From Sva-07 sp963716235 (GTDB lineage: Bacteria; Actinomycetota; Acidimicrobiia; Acidimicrobiales; Ilumatobacteraceae): a stretch of DNA of 64,000 nt. A program made the translations under genes and the position numbers. The notes under the pieces were generated by a model. That model was not told the DNA's origin, did not search any database, and saw nothing but the letters and a program-made list of their open reading frames with translations. Of the stretch, positions 34,978 to 43,932 are shown one piece after another; positions within the stretch are counted from its first letter, which is position 1, and each line of letters begins with the position of its first letter. The stretch covers positions 1-64,000 of the forward strand of contig CAVQTE010000012.1 of NCBI GenBank assembly GCA_963716235.1. Direction: 5' to 3'.

Positions 34978-35655
34978 TCAGGATCGCTGCGTCGGGAGCT
35001 TCGGCACGATCCAGTCGATGAAGTCGGACGGGCTCCGGGTCTGGATGTAGACGCGGCCCGGTCCGGTGAGTTTCACGACGAGGCCCTCACCGCCGAACAA
35101 GGTCGACTTCCAGCTGCCGGCCTTCGCCACTTCGTAGCCGACGCCTTCCTCCCAGCCGACCATGTGGCCGGTGTCGACCGTGTAGCTCTGGCCGGGTGCG
35201 AGGTCGACGGCGTGCACGGCTCCGTAGCTCGACACCACGAGATCACCCGTGCCGGTGCACTTGAGCATGAAGAGACCCTCCTTGCTGAAGAAGGTCTTCG
35301 CGCCGCCCCACTTGCTGTCGATCTCGATGGACTCGGGCGAGGCGAGGTACGAACCGGACTGCAGGTAGACGGTCTTGCCGGTGATCGGCCACATGATGAT
35401 GTCGCCGGGGAGCGCCGGGGCGACGATCACATGGGCGTCGGGGCCGGTGGCGGTGAAGGTGTTCATGAAGAACGATTCGCCGCCGAGTACCGAGCGGCGC
35501 AGGCCCTTCATGATGCCGCCCTGCGTGCTGGTGGCGATCTCGACACTCGGTGACATTGCCATCATCGCCCCGGCCTCGGCCTTCACCGATTCGCCGGGGT
35601 CGAGGTGGAGCGTGGCCATCGCGAATGCGGGGCTGAAGGTGATCTCGGTACGCAT
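34978..35655 (-). CDS. AIM24/TIGR00266 family protein
   Basis: 225-residue beta-rich protein of the TIGR00266 (AIM24) family. Seen: PGESVKAEAGAMMAMSPSVE, RRSVLGGESFFMNTFTA, PGDIIMWPITGKTVYLQSGS, SKWGGAKTFFSKEGLFML, GQSYTVDTGHMVGWEEGVGY and TLFGGEGLVVKLTGPG, an essentially complete set of the conserved blocks. Role unclear; homologues affect mitochondrial membranes in eukaryotes and are of unknown use in bacteria. Unlike most neighbours, the start has a strong GGGAGGA ribosome site seven bases upstream. Confidence 0.9.
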   Translation of the reverse strand: MRTEITFSPAFAMATLHLDPGESVKAEAGAMMAMSPSVEIATSTQGGIMKGLRRSVLGGESFFMNTFTATGPDAHVIVAPALPGDIIMWPITGKTVYLQSGSYLASPESIEIDSKWGGAKTFFSKEGLFMLKCTGTGDLVVSSYGAVHAVDLAPGQSYTVDTGHMVGWEEGVGYEVAKAGSWKSTLFGGEGLVVKLTGPGRVYIQTRSPSDFIDWIVPKLPTQRS

Positions 35656-35710
35656 GGATCCTCCCGGGGATCGGAGTGGTGGGTAGGGACACGACGGTAC
35701 ATCGGTGTCG

Positions 35711-35716
35711 TACGCT
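35711..35716 (+). promoter_or_regulatory. -10 box (TACGCT) of the glutaminase gene
   Basis: TACGCT, eight bases before GTG 35725. Confidence 0.45.
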
Positions 35717-35724
35717 GCCGCGTC

Positions 35725-36693
35725 GTGAGTGAGCACGACGAACGACAGGTCCGCCGCGAGTGGTTCGAGCGCTCGTGCATCACGCTGCACGAGCGCTTCG
35801 GCCGGCTGCAGGAGGGGGAACCGGCGTCGTACATCCCCGAACTGGCGTCGGTCGATCCCGATCGGTTCGCCATCGCCGCAGTGACCACCGACGGTGAGCG
35901 CATCGGGGTCGGCGACGTCGACCACGAGTTCACCATCCAGTCGATCTCCAAGCTGCTGATGTACGGCCTGGCACTCGAGACCCACGGACGCGACAAGGTG
36001 CTCGAGCGGGTCGGTGTGGCGCCGACCGGGGAGCCGTTCAACGCGATCGTGCTCGACGACGACGGCAATCGGGCGCCGAACCCGATGGTCAATGCCGGCG
36101 CCATTGCCATCACCGATCTCGTGGTGGGTGCCGACGTCGAGGAGCGCGTCGAACAGGTGCGCTCGATGTACGAGCGGTACCTGGGTCGTCGTCCGGAGGT
36201 CGATCGAGCTGTGTGGGCGTCGGAGCGCACCACCGGCAACCGCAACCGGGCGATCGCGTACTTGATGCTGAGTCGAGGGATCATCGAGGATCGTGTGGAG
36301 GAGACGCTCGATCTGTACTTCGCGCAGTGTTCGGTGCTCGTCACCGCGACCGACCTGGCGCTCATCGGCGCCACGATCGCCAACCACGGCGTGCATCCCG
36401 ACACGGGCGAGCAGGTGGTCCCGCGTGAGGTGACCCGCGACATGCTCACCGTGGCGTTGACCTGCGGGATGTACGACTACGCGGGTGAGTGGGCGTTCTC
36501 GGTCGGGATCCCCGCGAAGAGTGGTGTGGGCGGTGGGATTCTCGGGATGCTGCCCGGTGTGGGTGGTGCGGCCACGTTCTCTCCGCGGCTCGACGAGATC
36601 GGCAACAGCGTGCGCGGGTTGCGGGTGTTCGAGGAGTTGTCGCGCGACTTCGATCTGCACATGTTCGACCCCGATCGCCCGTGGAGCCGGTAG
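35725..36693 (+). CDS. glsA: glutaminase A
   Basis: 322-residue serine-dependent glutaminase converting glutamine to glutamate and ammonia. Seen: GDVDHEFTIQSISKLLMYGL with the S-x-x-K nucleophile and lysine, NPMVNAGAIAITDLV, ERTTGNRNRAIAYLM, LDLYFAQCSVLVTATDLA, YDYAGEWAFSVGIPAKSGVG and GGGILGMLPG; every catalytic block is present. GTG 35725 is set by TACGCT in front of it. Divergent from the TIGR00266 gene, 70 bases apart. Confidence 0.94.
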   Translation: MSEHDERQVRREWFERSCITLHERFGRLQEGEPASYIPELASVDPDRFAIAAVTTDGERIGVGDVDHEFTIQSISKLLMYGLALETHGRDKVLERVGVAPTGEPFNAIVLDDDGNRAPNPMVNAGAIAITDLVVGADVEERVEQVRSMYERYLGRRPEVDRAVWASERTTGNRNRAIAYLMLSRGIIEDRVEETLDLYFAQCSVLVTATDLALIGATIANHGVHPDTGEQVVPREVTRDMLTVALTCGMYDYAGEWAFSVGIPAKSGVGGGILGMLPGVGGAATFSPRLDEIGNSVRGLRVFEELSRDFDLHMFDPDRPWSR

Positions 36694-36694
36694 C

Positions 36695-36700
36695 TAGGGT
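36695..36700 (+). promoter_or_regulatory. -10 box (TAGGGT) of the MDR oxidoreductase gene
   Basis: TAGGGT, six bases before ATG 36707, beginning two bases past the glutaminase stop. Confidence 0.55.
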
Positions 36701-36706
36701 GCGCGG

Positions 36707-37699
36707 ATGACCGACACGAACCGCCGCATCACCCTCGCCCAGCGACCCTCCGGGGCGGTGACGGCCTCCTGCTTCGCGATCGACGAGGTGGTGATCCCGA
36801 CGCCCGGCCCGGGCGAGGTGCTCGTGAAGGTCGGCTGGCTGTCGATCGATCCGACGATCCGGGGGTGGATGGCGATGGACACGTACCTGCCGGCGATCGA
36901 GATCGGTGCGCCGATCCGCAGCGGTGGGCTCGGCGAGGTGATCGAGTCGAACAACGACGCCTATCCCGTGGGTACCACGCTGTTCGGGATGACCGGCTGG
37001 CAGCAGTACGCCGTGATGGGTGACGGGAGCAACGCGATTCCCGACGGCATCGACCCGACCGCGGCACTGAGCGTGTTCGGGATCACCGGTCTCACTGCGT
37101 ACTTCGGGCTCCTCGATGTCGGCAAGCCGGTGGCGGGCGACACCGTGCTCGTGTCGGGCGCTGCCGGTGCGACCGGATCGGTGGTCGGCCAGATCGCGAG
37201 GATCAAGGGCTGTCGGGTGGTCGGGATCGCAGGGTCGGACGAGAAGTGTGCGTGGCTCGTCGACGAGCTGGGCTTCGACGCAGCGATCAACTACAAGACC
37301 GAGAACGTGGCGCAGGCGATCCGGGCAGCGTGCCCGAAGGGCGTCGACGTGTTCTTCGACAACGTCGGCGGCGACATCCTCGAAGCGGGCATCGGCAACC
37401 TCGCCATGCGTGGCCGCGTGGTGCTCTGTGGTGCGATCGCCACCTACAACGACGAGGCACCGAGCCCGGGTCCGAACAACCTGTCGATGCTGATCATCAA
37501 CCGGGGCCGGATGGAGGGCTTCATCATCATGGACTACCTGGATCGTGCCAACGAGGCGATCGGCGAGTTGGCCGGCTGGGTGATGGGCGGCGAGCTGAAG
37601 TTCGCGGTCGACGTGGTCGACGGGCTCGACAACGCACCCGTCGCTCTCGACCGCCTGTTCAGCGGCGCCAACCAGGGCAAGGTGATGGTGCGGCTCTAG
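36707..37699 (+). CDS. NADP-dependent oxidoreductase, MDR superfamily (prostaglandin reductase-like)
   Basis: 330-residue medium-chain reductase of the leukotriene-B4-dehydrogenase/prostaglandin-reductase group, reducing alpha,beta-unsaturated carbonyl compounds with NADPH. Seen: PGEVLVKVGWLSIDPTIRGW, VFGITGLTAYFGLLDVGKPV, VLVSGAAGATGSVVGQIARI (nucleotide fold), VVGIAGSDEKCAWLVDELGF, INYKTENVAQAIRAACP, DVFFDNVGGDILEAGI and GAIATYN. No zinc ligands, as normal for the group. Intact. Confidence 0.93.
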   Translation: MTDTNRRITLAQRPSGAVTASCFAIDEVVIPTPGPGEVLVKVGWLSIDPTIRGWMAMDTYLPAIEIGAPIRSGGLGEVIESNNDAYPVGTTLFGMTGWQQYAVMGDGSNAIPDGIDPTAALSVFGITGLTAYFGLLDVGKPVAGDTVLVSGAAGATGSVVGQIARIKGCRVVGIAGSDEKCAWLVDELGFDAAINYKTENVAQAIRAACPKGVDVFFDNVGGDILEAGIGNLAMRGRVVLCGAIATYNDEAPSPGPNNLSMLIINRGRMEGFIIMDYLDRANEAIGELAGWVMGGELKFAVDVVDGLDNAPVALDRLFSGANQGKVMVRL

Positions 37700-37716
37700 C
37701 GCCGAGTCGTTCCGGG

Positions 37717-38652
37717 TCAGGTGCTGACGAGCTTGTCGAAGGTCAGCTCCGATTCGCCGTCGAATCGGTACGCGGCGAGTGGTCCGCCCGTGCCGGCGCT
37801 GTAGTCGACGCACAGTGCGCGCGGATTGGCCACGGCGAGTGGGGCCTCGAACCAGTAGTGACCGAAGATGACCGGCACGTGGCTGTCATTGCGCCGAAGC
37901 AGCTCCTCGGGGATCTGCTCGTCGGGCAGGCCGTCGACGACATTGCCGTCAGCGTCGACGACGGTCTGGTCGGGCGACAGCAGGTCGCTCCAATTCGTCG
38001 CCGACTCGTCCCACCACTTCAATCGCACGTTGGCACGCGTGTGGTTGCCCTTGTCGCGAAACTTCAAGCCGTCGGGAATCCTCACTTCGGGACCCTTGAT
38101 CAGTGTCTCGATCGATGCGTATGCATGATGGGCCGAGTTGCTGGCGTCGACGACCAGGTCGTCGGTGAGGGTGTTCGTAGCGGACACGTGGCGGCGCATG
38201 ACGGCGAGGTCGGGTTCCGACCAGCATGCGTGGATCACCCGCAGCCCGTCGAGTTCGAGCCACAGCGGGATGGTCTTGAACCAGTCGATGAGCTCCTGAT
38301 GCAGTGGCGAATCGAGCCCGACGGCGCCGATGAATGCTGCGTGCTGTTTGCGGTTCTTCGGGGTGCGTCGGCGCAGGTGATCGCCACCTTCGCCCGGCGT
38401 GGCGTAGGCAACGGCATTGAACTCGTGGTTGCCGAGGGCGACTTGGGCGGTGCCGGCGTCGACCATGCGCCGCACGATGTCGACGGTTTCGAGTTGTTGC
38501 GGGCCCCGGTCGATCAGGTCGCCGACGAAGATTGCCTGGCGATCCGGGTGTCGCCACGCCCCGGCGCGCTCGGCGTAGCCCATCTGGCGGAGGAGGGCAG
38601 CGAGGGCGTCGGCGTGCCCGTGCACATCTCCGATCACGTCGTAGCTGGTCAT
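37717..38652 (-). CDS. calcineurin-like metallophosphoesterase
   Basis: 311-residue protein of the metallophosphoesterase fold related to PrpE and Ap4A hydrolases. Metal ligands visible: DVIGDVHGHADAL (D-x-H), IFVGDLIDRGPQQL (GDxxDRG), VALGNHEFNA (GNHE) and IFGHYWFEA; a distal His in RVIHACWSEPD. A C-terminal extension rich in charged residues follows. It precedes an F420-dependent gene on the same strand (14 bases between), so they may share a message. Substrate unknown. Confidence 0.9.
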   Translation of the reverse strand: MTSYDVIGDVHGHADALAALLRQMGYAERAGAWRHPDRQAIFVGDLIDRGPQQLETVDIVRRMVDAGTAQVALGNHEFNAVAYATPGEGGDHLRRRTPKNRKQHAAFIGAVGLDSPLHQELIDWFKTIPLWLELDGLRVIHACWSEPDLAVMRRHVSATNTLTDDLVVDASNSAHHAYASIETLIKGPEVRIPDGLKFRDKGNHTRANVRLKWWDESATNWSDLLSPDQTVVDADGNVVDGLPDEQIPEELLRRNDSHVPVIFGHYWFEAPLAVANPRALCVDYSAGTGGPLAAYRFDGESELTFDKLVST

Positions 38653-38666
38653 CGCTGGATTCTTGG

Positions 38667-39620
38667 TCAGTTGATGGCGCGGGCGGCTGGGACGGTTTCG
38701 GTGAGGTAGGCCTCGAGGGCGTCGGTGTTCACGGGCAGGCGCAGCGCGATGTTCACGAGGTCGGCGCCGGCCGCCCGGTACTCGGCGATCCGATCGAGAG
38801 CCTGGTCGGGGGTGCCGGTGAGTGCTCCGGCCGTCAGCCGTTCGGTCAGTTCGGGGCCCCACTGGGTGCGGATCCGTTCGAGTTCGGCGTCGGCCTCAGC
38901 GGCGGTGGCGCCGATGTGGAATGCAAGGTTGATCGACCGCTCGAGTGTTGCCGGGTCGCGGCCGATCGCCTCGCATGCGTGGTCGATACGGTCGTTGAGG
39001 ATGCGGAACTCGGTGGGGCCGACGTAGGGGACGTTCCAGCCCGAACAGAATCGTGCCGCGTTCTGCGGTGTCCGCGTCGGGCCGTTGCCACCGGTCCACA
39101 GTGGGATCGGTCCGTCGTACGGTCCGGGGACGCAGGTGACGGCGTCGGTGCGGTAGTGATCGCCCGTGAAGGTCGTTGGGCCGGTGGCGGTGAGCATCGA
39201 GCTGATGATCTCGAGGCCTTCGGTCAACATGTCGAAGCGCGTCGAGATGTCGGGGAAGTCGTAGCCGTGGGCGCGGAATTCGGGTGCGTGCCAGCCGGCG
39301 CCGAAGCCCGGCTCGAACCGTCCCTGGGCGATGTGGTCGATCGCGACGCAGGCCTTGGCGAGCAGTGCGGGGTTCCGATACGGCACGCAGAACATCAGGC
39401 ATCCCAGCCGGGCCTTGCTCGTCACCGAGGCCAACGCGCCCAGCGTGGCGATCGCTTCGAAGTGCGGTGTGGTGCCGCCCGCGGGTGGCGCCTCGTAGAG
39501 GTGGTCCCACACCGAGATCCAGTCGACGGTGCCGTCGAGGCGCTGCCAGAGCGCGATGAGTTCGTCCATCGTGGCGTTCTGCTGGCCGACGTGAACACCG
39601 AGCGCGAGCATCGTGGTCAT
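38667..39620 (-). CDS. LLM-class F420-dependent oxidoreductase
   Basis: 317-residue luciferase-like (beta/alpha)8 enzyme. Seen: DWISVWDHLYEAP, ATLGALASVTSKARLGCLM, PYRNPALLAKACVAIDHIAQ, GRFEPGFGAGWHAPEFRAHG and PIPLWTGGNGPTRTPQNAAR; the central ALASVTSKARLG resembles the F420-linked group (TIGR03560-like). It would transfer hydride to or from F420. Start ATG 39620 is set by CAGGAT seven bases before; an in-frame ATG at 39629 is the alternative. Supports the view that the host makes F420, together with the PPOX protein at 8836. Confidence 0.87.
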   Translation of the reverse strand: MTTMLALGVHVGQQNATMDELIALWQRLDGTVDWISVWDHLYEAPPAGGTTPHFEAIATLGALASVTSKARLGCLMFCVPYRNPALLAKACVAIDHIAQGRFEPGFGAGWHAPEFRAHGYDFPDISTRFDMLTEGLEIISSMLTATGPTTFTGDHYRTDAVTCVPGPYDGPIPLWTGGNGPTRTPQNAARFCSGWNVPYVGPTEFRILNDRIDHACEAIGRDPATLERSINLAFHIGATAAEADAELERIRTQWGPELTERLTAGALTGTPDQALDRIAEYRAAGADLVNIALRLPVNTDALEAYLTETVPAARAIN

Positions 39621-39633
39621 GGGGTCCATCCTG

Positions 39634-40059
39634 TCAATGGCTTGTCAACTCGCCGCGGGCCGTGACCGTGCCGTAGAAGTGGGAGAGGTCGTCGGTGCGG
39701 ACGACCGCCTTTCCGAACGGCTGCAGAGCGAGCCCGGCCATCTTGATCGACTGGATCCCGAATGGGATGCCGATGATCGTGATGCACAACACGAGGCCCG
39801 TCAACACGTACCCGATCGCCATGAGGATGCCGGGGATGATCCACAAGACGGCGCCCAAGATGCCCAGGGGCGTGGCGTTCGGGTCACGGACAACGGTTCG
39901 CCCGAATGGCCACAGCGAAAAGTTGGCGAGCTTCAGGCACTGCCGTGCGAACGGTAGGCCGATGATGGTGATGGCCAGCAGCACGGCCCAGAACAACCAG
40001 CCGATCGCCATCCAGAATCCGCAGAGTATGAGCCAGAGGATGTTTCCGATCGTCCTCAT
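39634..40059 (-). CDS. YccF domain membrane protein
   Basis: 141-residue membrane protein with two copies of the YccF domain: WLFWAVLLAITIIGLPFARQ and GLVLCITIIGIPFGIQSIKM, each followed by a short linker and PFG (WPFGRTVV, QPFGKAVV). About four hydrophobic helices. The internal repeat shows an ancestral duplication. Function unknown. It ends five bases before an alternative start of the F420-dependent gene on the same strand. Confidence 0.92.
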   Translation of the reverse strand: MRTIGNILWLILCGFWMAIGWLFWAVLLAITIIGLPFARQCLKLANFSLWPFGRTVVRDPNATPLGILGAVLWIIPGILMAIGYVLTGLVLCITIIGIPFGIQSIKMAGLALQPFGKAVVRTDDLSHFYGTVTARGELTSH

Positions 40060-40165
40060 CGGGTCGTCGCGCCGTCTGTGGTCATAGCGGTGACGTTATG
40101 CCTCGCGGTCTCATCTCGTAGGAGTGGACACCCCCGCGGCCCGAGCGGCGAGCCGTCCGATGCGG

Positions 40166-40172
40166 TAGAGAT
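40166..40172 (+). promoter_or_regulatory. -10 region (TAGAGAT) of the acylphosphatase gene
   Basis: TAGAGAT ends six bases before GTG 40179. Confidence 0.4.
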
Positions 40173-40178
40173 GGGTAC

Positions 40179-40454
40179 GTGAGCGAGGTGCGGTGTCGGG
40201 CGGTCGTGTCGGGGCGGGTACAGGGCGTGTTCTTCCGCGACAGCTGTCGGTCGCAGGCACAGCGGCTCGGCGTGCGCGGCTGGGTTCGCAACCGGTCTGA
40301 CGGCACCGTCGAAGTGGTGGCCGAAGGCCGGCGCGACGACGTCGATCAGTTGCTGAATTGGTGTCGGCAAGGACCGTCCCGAGCACAGGTGACCGGGATC
40401 GTCGTCACCGACGAGGTCCTCGCGGCCGAGCGTGGCTTCCACATCGTGTACTGA
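40179..40454 (+). CDS. acyP: acylphosphatase
   Basis: 91-residue acylphosphatase, hydrolysing acyl phosphates such as carbamoyl or acetyl phosphate. Seen: AVVSGRVQGVFFRDSCRSQA with the substrate-binding Arg, LGVRGWVRNRSDGTVEVVAE with the catalytic Asn, and the C-terminal GFHIVY. Length and both catalytic residues match the family exactly. GTG start, leaderless. Convergent with the EF-G-like gene. Confidence 0.95.
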   Translation: MSEVRCRAVVSGRVQGVFFRDSCRSQAQRLGVRGWVRNRSDGTVEVVAEGRRDDVDQLLNWCRQGPSRAQVTGIVVTDEVLAAERGFHIVY

Positions 40455-40476
40455 TCAGGCCTTCCGACCCCTCACC

Positions 40477-40534
40477 CCCGGTTTGCATGACAGAACGATT
40501 GGGGTGACCCGACGGAACTGCAACGCAAACCGGG
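40477..40534. terminator. inverted repeat between convergent acylphosphatase and EF-G-like genes
   Basis: cccggtttgc (40477-40486) and its complement gcaaaccggg (40525-40534), 10 bp, around a 38-base loop, in the 87-base gap between two stops. May end both messages. Confidence 0.45.
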
Positions 40535-40541
40535 ATGACGG

Positions 40542-42602
40542 TCAGGCTCCTGCTTCCTCGGCGGCGCGGCGGACCTTGTCGACGAGGTTGGCCGGCAGCG
40601 GCTGATAGCCGTGGTGCTCGACCTCGAACGAGCCGCTGCCGCCACTGAGCGAGCGCAGGTCGATGGCGTAGCGGGTGATCTCCGCCGTGGGCACCAGCAC
40701 GTGGATGGTCGTGACGCCGGACTCATCAGTCTCGGTGCCCAGCACCTGAGCGCGTCGGGAGTTGAGGTCGCCGAGCGTGTCGCCGTGGTGGGCGACCGGC
40801 ACGTGGACATGGACCTCGCTGATCGGTTCGAGCACGTCGACGCCGACCTGGGCGACGGCCTCGCGCAGCGCGAGCGATCCGGCCATCTTGTAGCTCATCT
40901 CCGAGGAGTCGACGGCGTGGTGCTTGCCGCCGGTGCACACGGCGCGGATGTCGACGATCGGGAAGCCGTCGCGTCCGCCTCGCGCCATGGCTTCTTCGAC
41001 GCCGGCACCGACGGCGGGCACGAGGTTCTTCGGGATCACGCCGCCGGTCACCTCGCTGCGGAACTCGAATCCGGAACCCGACGGGAGTGGTTCGAAGCGC
41101 ACGGTGGCCACACCGAACTGGCCGTGGCCGCCACTCTGCTTCTTGTACCTGCCCTCCACCTCGACCGACGCGGCGAGGGTCGCGCGGTATGCAACGCGAA
41201 CGTCGTCGACGTCGAGTTTCACCCCAGCGCGCTCGATACGTGACAGCGCGACGCGTACGTGCGTCTCGCCGCCACCGCTGAGCACCGTCTGGCGCGTCGA
41301 GTCGTCGTGGTGAACGGCAAGGGTGGGGTCTTCGATGACGAGTCGGTGCAGCGTGGTCGCCAGCCGGTCCTCGTCGGACTGCTTGGCCGCGGCGATCGCC
41401 ATGCCGTACACCGGGCGGGGCAGCGCCGGGAGCACGGCGGTGACCGGCGTGCCGTCGGGGGCGAGCGTGTCGCCGGTGCGGGTGTCGGTGAGCTTGGTCA
41501 CCGCCACGATGTCGCCGGCGCCGACGGTGTCGACGTGCGTCTGCGTGCCGCCCGTCAGCGAGATCAGGTTGTGCAGCCGCTCCTTCGTGCCCGAGCGTGA
41601 GTTGACGAGGACGTCGTCGGCGCGGATCGTGCCGGAGAGAACCTTCAGGATCGAGATCTGGCCGAGGAATTCGTCGATGGTCGACTTGAACACCAGCACG
41701 AGGGGTGGCCCGTCGGGATCGGGCGAGATGTCGACCGTTCCACCGGCCGCTTCCACGACGGTCGGGCCGCGATCGCCCGGTGCCGGGCCGACGCGGCAGA
41801 TGAAATCGGCGAGCTGGTCGGCGCCGATGGGGGCGGTGGCCGATCCACACAGCACGGGGAAGGCGAGGGCGCGGTCGACGGCGTCGTGGAGGAGGTGTTC
41901 GAGTTGTTCGGGCGACGGTTCGGTGCCCGACAGATACTGCTCGAGGAGCGCGTCGTCGAGTTCGATCACGTCCTCGACGAGGTGTTCGTGTTCGATGCGT
42001 TCGGCCTCGGCGAGGTCGGTGGGGACGTCGACGAGCTCCGCGTGGCCGGAGTCGTACACGAAGGCGCGGTGGGTGAGCAGGTCGGCGATGCCATGGAAGC
42101 TCGATTCCTCGCCGAGGGGGAGCTCGGTGGGGTCGGCGTGGGAGCCGAACACCTCGCGGACCTGCGCGAGGGTGCGGTCGAACGACGACCGTTCCCGGTC
42201 GAGCTTGTTGACGAACACGAGCCTCGGGATGCCCAGCTCGGTGGCGTGGCGCCACAGCACGACGTCTTGTGACTGCACGCCGGCGACACCGTCGATGACG
42301 AAGACGGCCAGGTCGGCGGCGGCGAGCCCGAGGAGTGCCTCGCCCCGGAAGTCGGCGTAGCCGGGTGTATCGATGAGGTTGATGCGGTGGTCGTTCCAGT
42401 CGAACGACGCGACCGACAGCGAGATCGACTGCTGGCGATCGCGTTCTTCGGGATCGTGGTCCATCACTGTCGACCCTCGCTCGACCGTTCCCGGCCGGGC
42501 GATGACTCCGGCCCGGAAGAGCAACGCCTCGGCGAGGCTCGTCTTGCCGCTGGCGTTGTGACCGACGAGCACAACATTCCTGATTCGTTCCGTGGACCGC
42601 AT
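40542..42602 (-). CDS. elongation factor G-like translation GTPase (EF-G2 type)
   Basis: 686-residue EF-G paralogue. Seen: VLVGHNASGKTSLAEALLFR (G1), IDTPGYADFRGEALLGL (G3), FVNKLDRERSSFDR (G4), VLCGSATAPIG (G5), then domain II, HVRVALSRIERAG, GQFGVATVRFEPLPSGSGF and the domain V end. The P-loop has Asn-Ala-Ser-Gly-Lys instead of canonical Ala-His-x-Asp-x-Gly-Lys, as usual for the actinobacterial EF-G2 group, which does not replace EF-G in translocation and may serve stress or ribosome recycling. ATG 42602 is chosen for homology and a GGGG ribosome site. Confidence 0.92.
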   Translation of the reverse strand: MRSTERIRNVVLVGHNASGKTSLAEALLFRAGVIARPGTVERGSTVMDHDPEERDRQQSISLSVASFDWNDHRINLIDTPGYADFRGEALLGLAAADLAVFVIDGVAGVQSQDVVLWRHATELGIPRLVFVNKLDRERSSFDRTLAQVREVFGSHADPTELPLGEESSFHGIADLLTHRAFVYDSGHAELVDVPTDLAEAERIEHEHLVEDVIELDDALLEQYLSGTEPSPEQLEHLLHDAVDRALAFPVLCGSATAPIGADQLADFICRVGPAPGDRGPTVVEAAGGTVDISPDPDGPPLVLVFKSTIDEFLGQISILKVLSGTIRADDVLVNSRSGTKERLHNLISLTGGTQTHVDTVGAGDIVAVTKLTDTRTGDTLAPDGTPVTAVLPALPRPVYGMAIAAAKQSDEDRLATTLHRLVIEDPTLAVHHDDSTRQTVLSGGGETHVRVALSRIERAGVKLDVDDVRVAYRATLAASVEVEGRYKKQSGGHGQFGVATVRFEPLPSGSGFEFRSEVTGGVIPKNLVPAVGAGVEEAMARGGRDGFPIVDIRAVCTGGKHHAVDSSEMSYKMAGSLALREAVAQVGVDVLEPISEVHVHVPVAHHGDTLGDLNSRRAQVLGTETDESGVTTIHVLVPTAEITRYAIDLRSLSGGSGSFEVEHHGYQPLPANLVDKVRRAAEEAGA

Positions 42603-42690
42603 GGGCACCCCTTTCGTGCGTCCACAGTTTCCACCCACCGCTGTCGTGCCGCAACGGACCAACGGCCCGATCATGTGGCGTGTCGGCATT

Positions 42691-42733
42691 CTCGTGAACT
42701 CGTTGCGCAATAGTTGCGCCGCTGGTTCACGAG
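42691..42733 (-). promoter_or_regulatory. nested inverted repeats between serine hydrolase and EF-G-like genes
   Basis: Outer arms ctcgtgaac (42691-42699) and gttcacgag (42725-42733) enclose an inner gcgcaa-tag-ttgcgc palindrome (42705-42719). It sits after the serine hydrolase stop and 90 bases before the EF-G-like start, so it may terminate one gene or regulate the other. Confidence 0.4.
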
Positions 42734-42755
42734 AACATCTGAAGTCACCGAATCC

Positions 42756-43916
42756 TCATGAACGTACGGTGCCGAGCGCTGCGTAGAGGCTGTCGATCAG
42801 TGCCCGGTTCCTGGTGCTCTGCCAACGTGGGATGACGTGGTTCATGACGTAGCCGAAGGCGATGCCGGTGTCGGGGTCGGCGAAACCCAGTGCGCCGCCG
42901 GTGCCGAAGTGGCCGAAGCCGCGCGGGTTCGGTCCGAGGGGTCGGCGGGCTGTCGTGGGCACGAACCCCAGACCGAACACGACGTCCTCGCCGAGGATCG
43001 GACACATGCCGCTCGACTGTGGCTGTGTGGCGAGCGTCAGGAGGTCCGGCGACAGGATTCGATCGGGTTGCAGCAGCGCCGAGTAGAACGTCGCCAACCC
43101 GTGGGCGGTGCCGTGCCCGTTCGTCGACGGCACCTGCCCCGATCGCCAACGCGCCGTGTTCACCAGCCCGATCGACGAGTAGCCGGGCGGATTGAAGTGG
43201 GCGAGCACGTTCATCAGGGCGTCGCCGTCGAGCGTCGACGTGTCGATCGCGGTCGGATCGACGTGGCCGCTCGGTGCCCAGATCACGTCGGCGCAACGTG
43301 TGTGGTGATCGTCCGGCACTCCGATCCAGATGTCGGCATCGATCTCGTCGGCGACTCGGCGCAGTGCGGTTCCGGGCGTCTCTCCGGTCGCCCTGCGGAT
43401 GATCTCGCCCGTGAGATGGCCGAACGTGTTCGTGTGGTAGGCGTGCCGTGTGTCGATCGGCCACCACGTCTCCGTCGCGGCCAGAGCATCGGCCATGAGG
43501 GGCCAGTCGAACACGTCGTCATCGGTCAGGGGTTGTCGAATCGCGGGCACCCCGGCTCGATGGCTCAGGGCGTGGCGCACCGTCACGTCGTGTTTGCCAC
43601 CGGACGCGAACTCGGGCCAGATCTCCGCGACGCGCGTGTCGAGGGTGATGATGCCCCGGTCGACCAACTGCAGCACGAGCGTCGCTACGATCGCCTTGCC
43701 GGCCGAGTAGTAGTTCACGAGCGTGTCGTGCGTCCACGGGCGGGTCCGATCTTCGTCCGCCCATCCTCCGCACAGGTCGACGACCACCTCACCCTCATGT
43801 ATGACGCAGAGCGCCGCACCGACCTCGCCGCGCTCGACGAAGTTCTGGCGGAAGGCATCGCGGACGGCGCTGAGGTCGTCGTCGCACTGGCCGGAGATCG
43901 TCGGTTCGAGCGCCAT
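42756..43916 (-). CDS. serine hydrolase, beta-lactamase class C/esterase family
   Basis: 386-residue member of the beta-lactamase-related serine hydrolases (PF00144). Seen: LVNYYSAGKAIVATLVLQLV with the S-x-x-K nucleophile, HALSHRAGVPAIRQPLTDDD, YHTNTFGHLTGEIIRRATG with Tyr-x-Asn replaced by a His-Thr-Asn run, and FGHFGTGGALGFADPDTGIA with H-x-G-like third motif. More likely an esterase or peptidase than an antibiotic resistance enzyme. No signal peptide. Lies 16 bases after the PhoD-like gene on the same strand: one operon. Confidence 0.88.
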   Translation of the reverse strand: MALEPTISGQCDDDLSAVRDAFRQNFVERGEVGAALCVIHEGEVVVDLCGGWADEDRTRPWTHDTLVNYYSAGKAIVATLVLQLVDRGIITLDTRVAEIWPEFASGGKHDVTVRHALSHRAGVPAIRQPLTDDDVFDWPLMADALAATETWWPIDTRHAYHTNTFGHLTGEIIRRATGETPGTALRRVADEIDADIWIGVPDDHHTRCADVIWAPSGHVDPTAIDTSTLDGDALMNVLAHFNPPGYSSIGLVNTARWRSGQVPSTNGHGTAHGLATFYSALLQPDRILSPDLLTLATQPQSSGMCPILGEDVVFGLGFVPTTARRPLGPNPRGFGHFGTGGALGFADPDTGIAFGYVMNHVIPRWQSTRNRALIDSLYAALGTVRS

Positions 43917-43932
43917 GACGACTTCGGTGTCG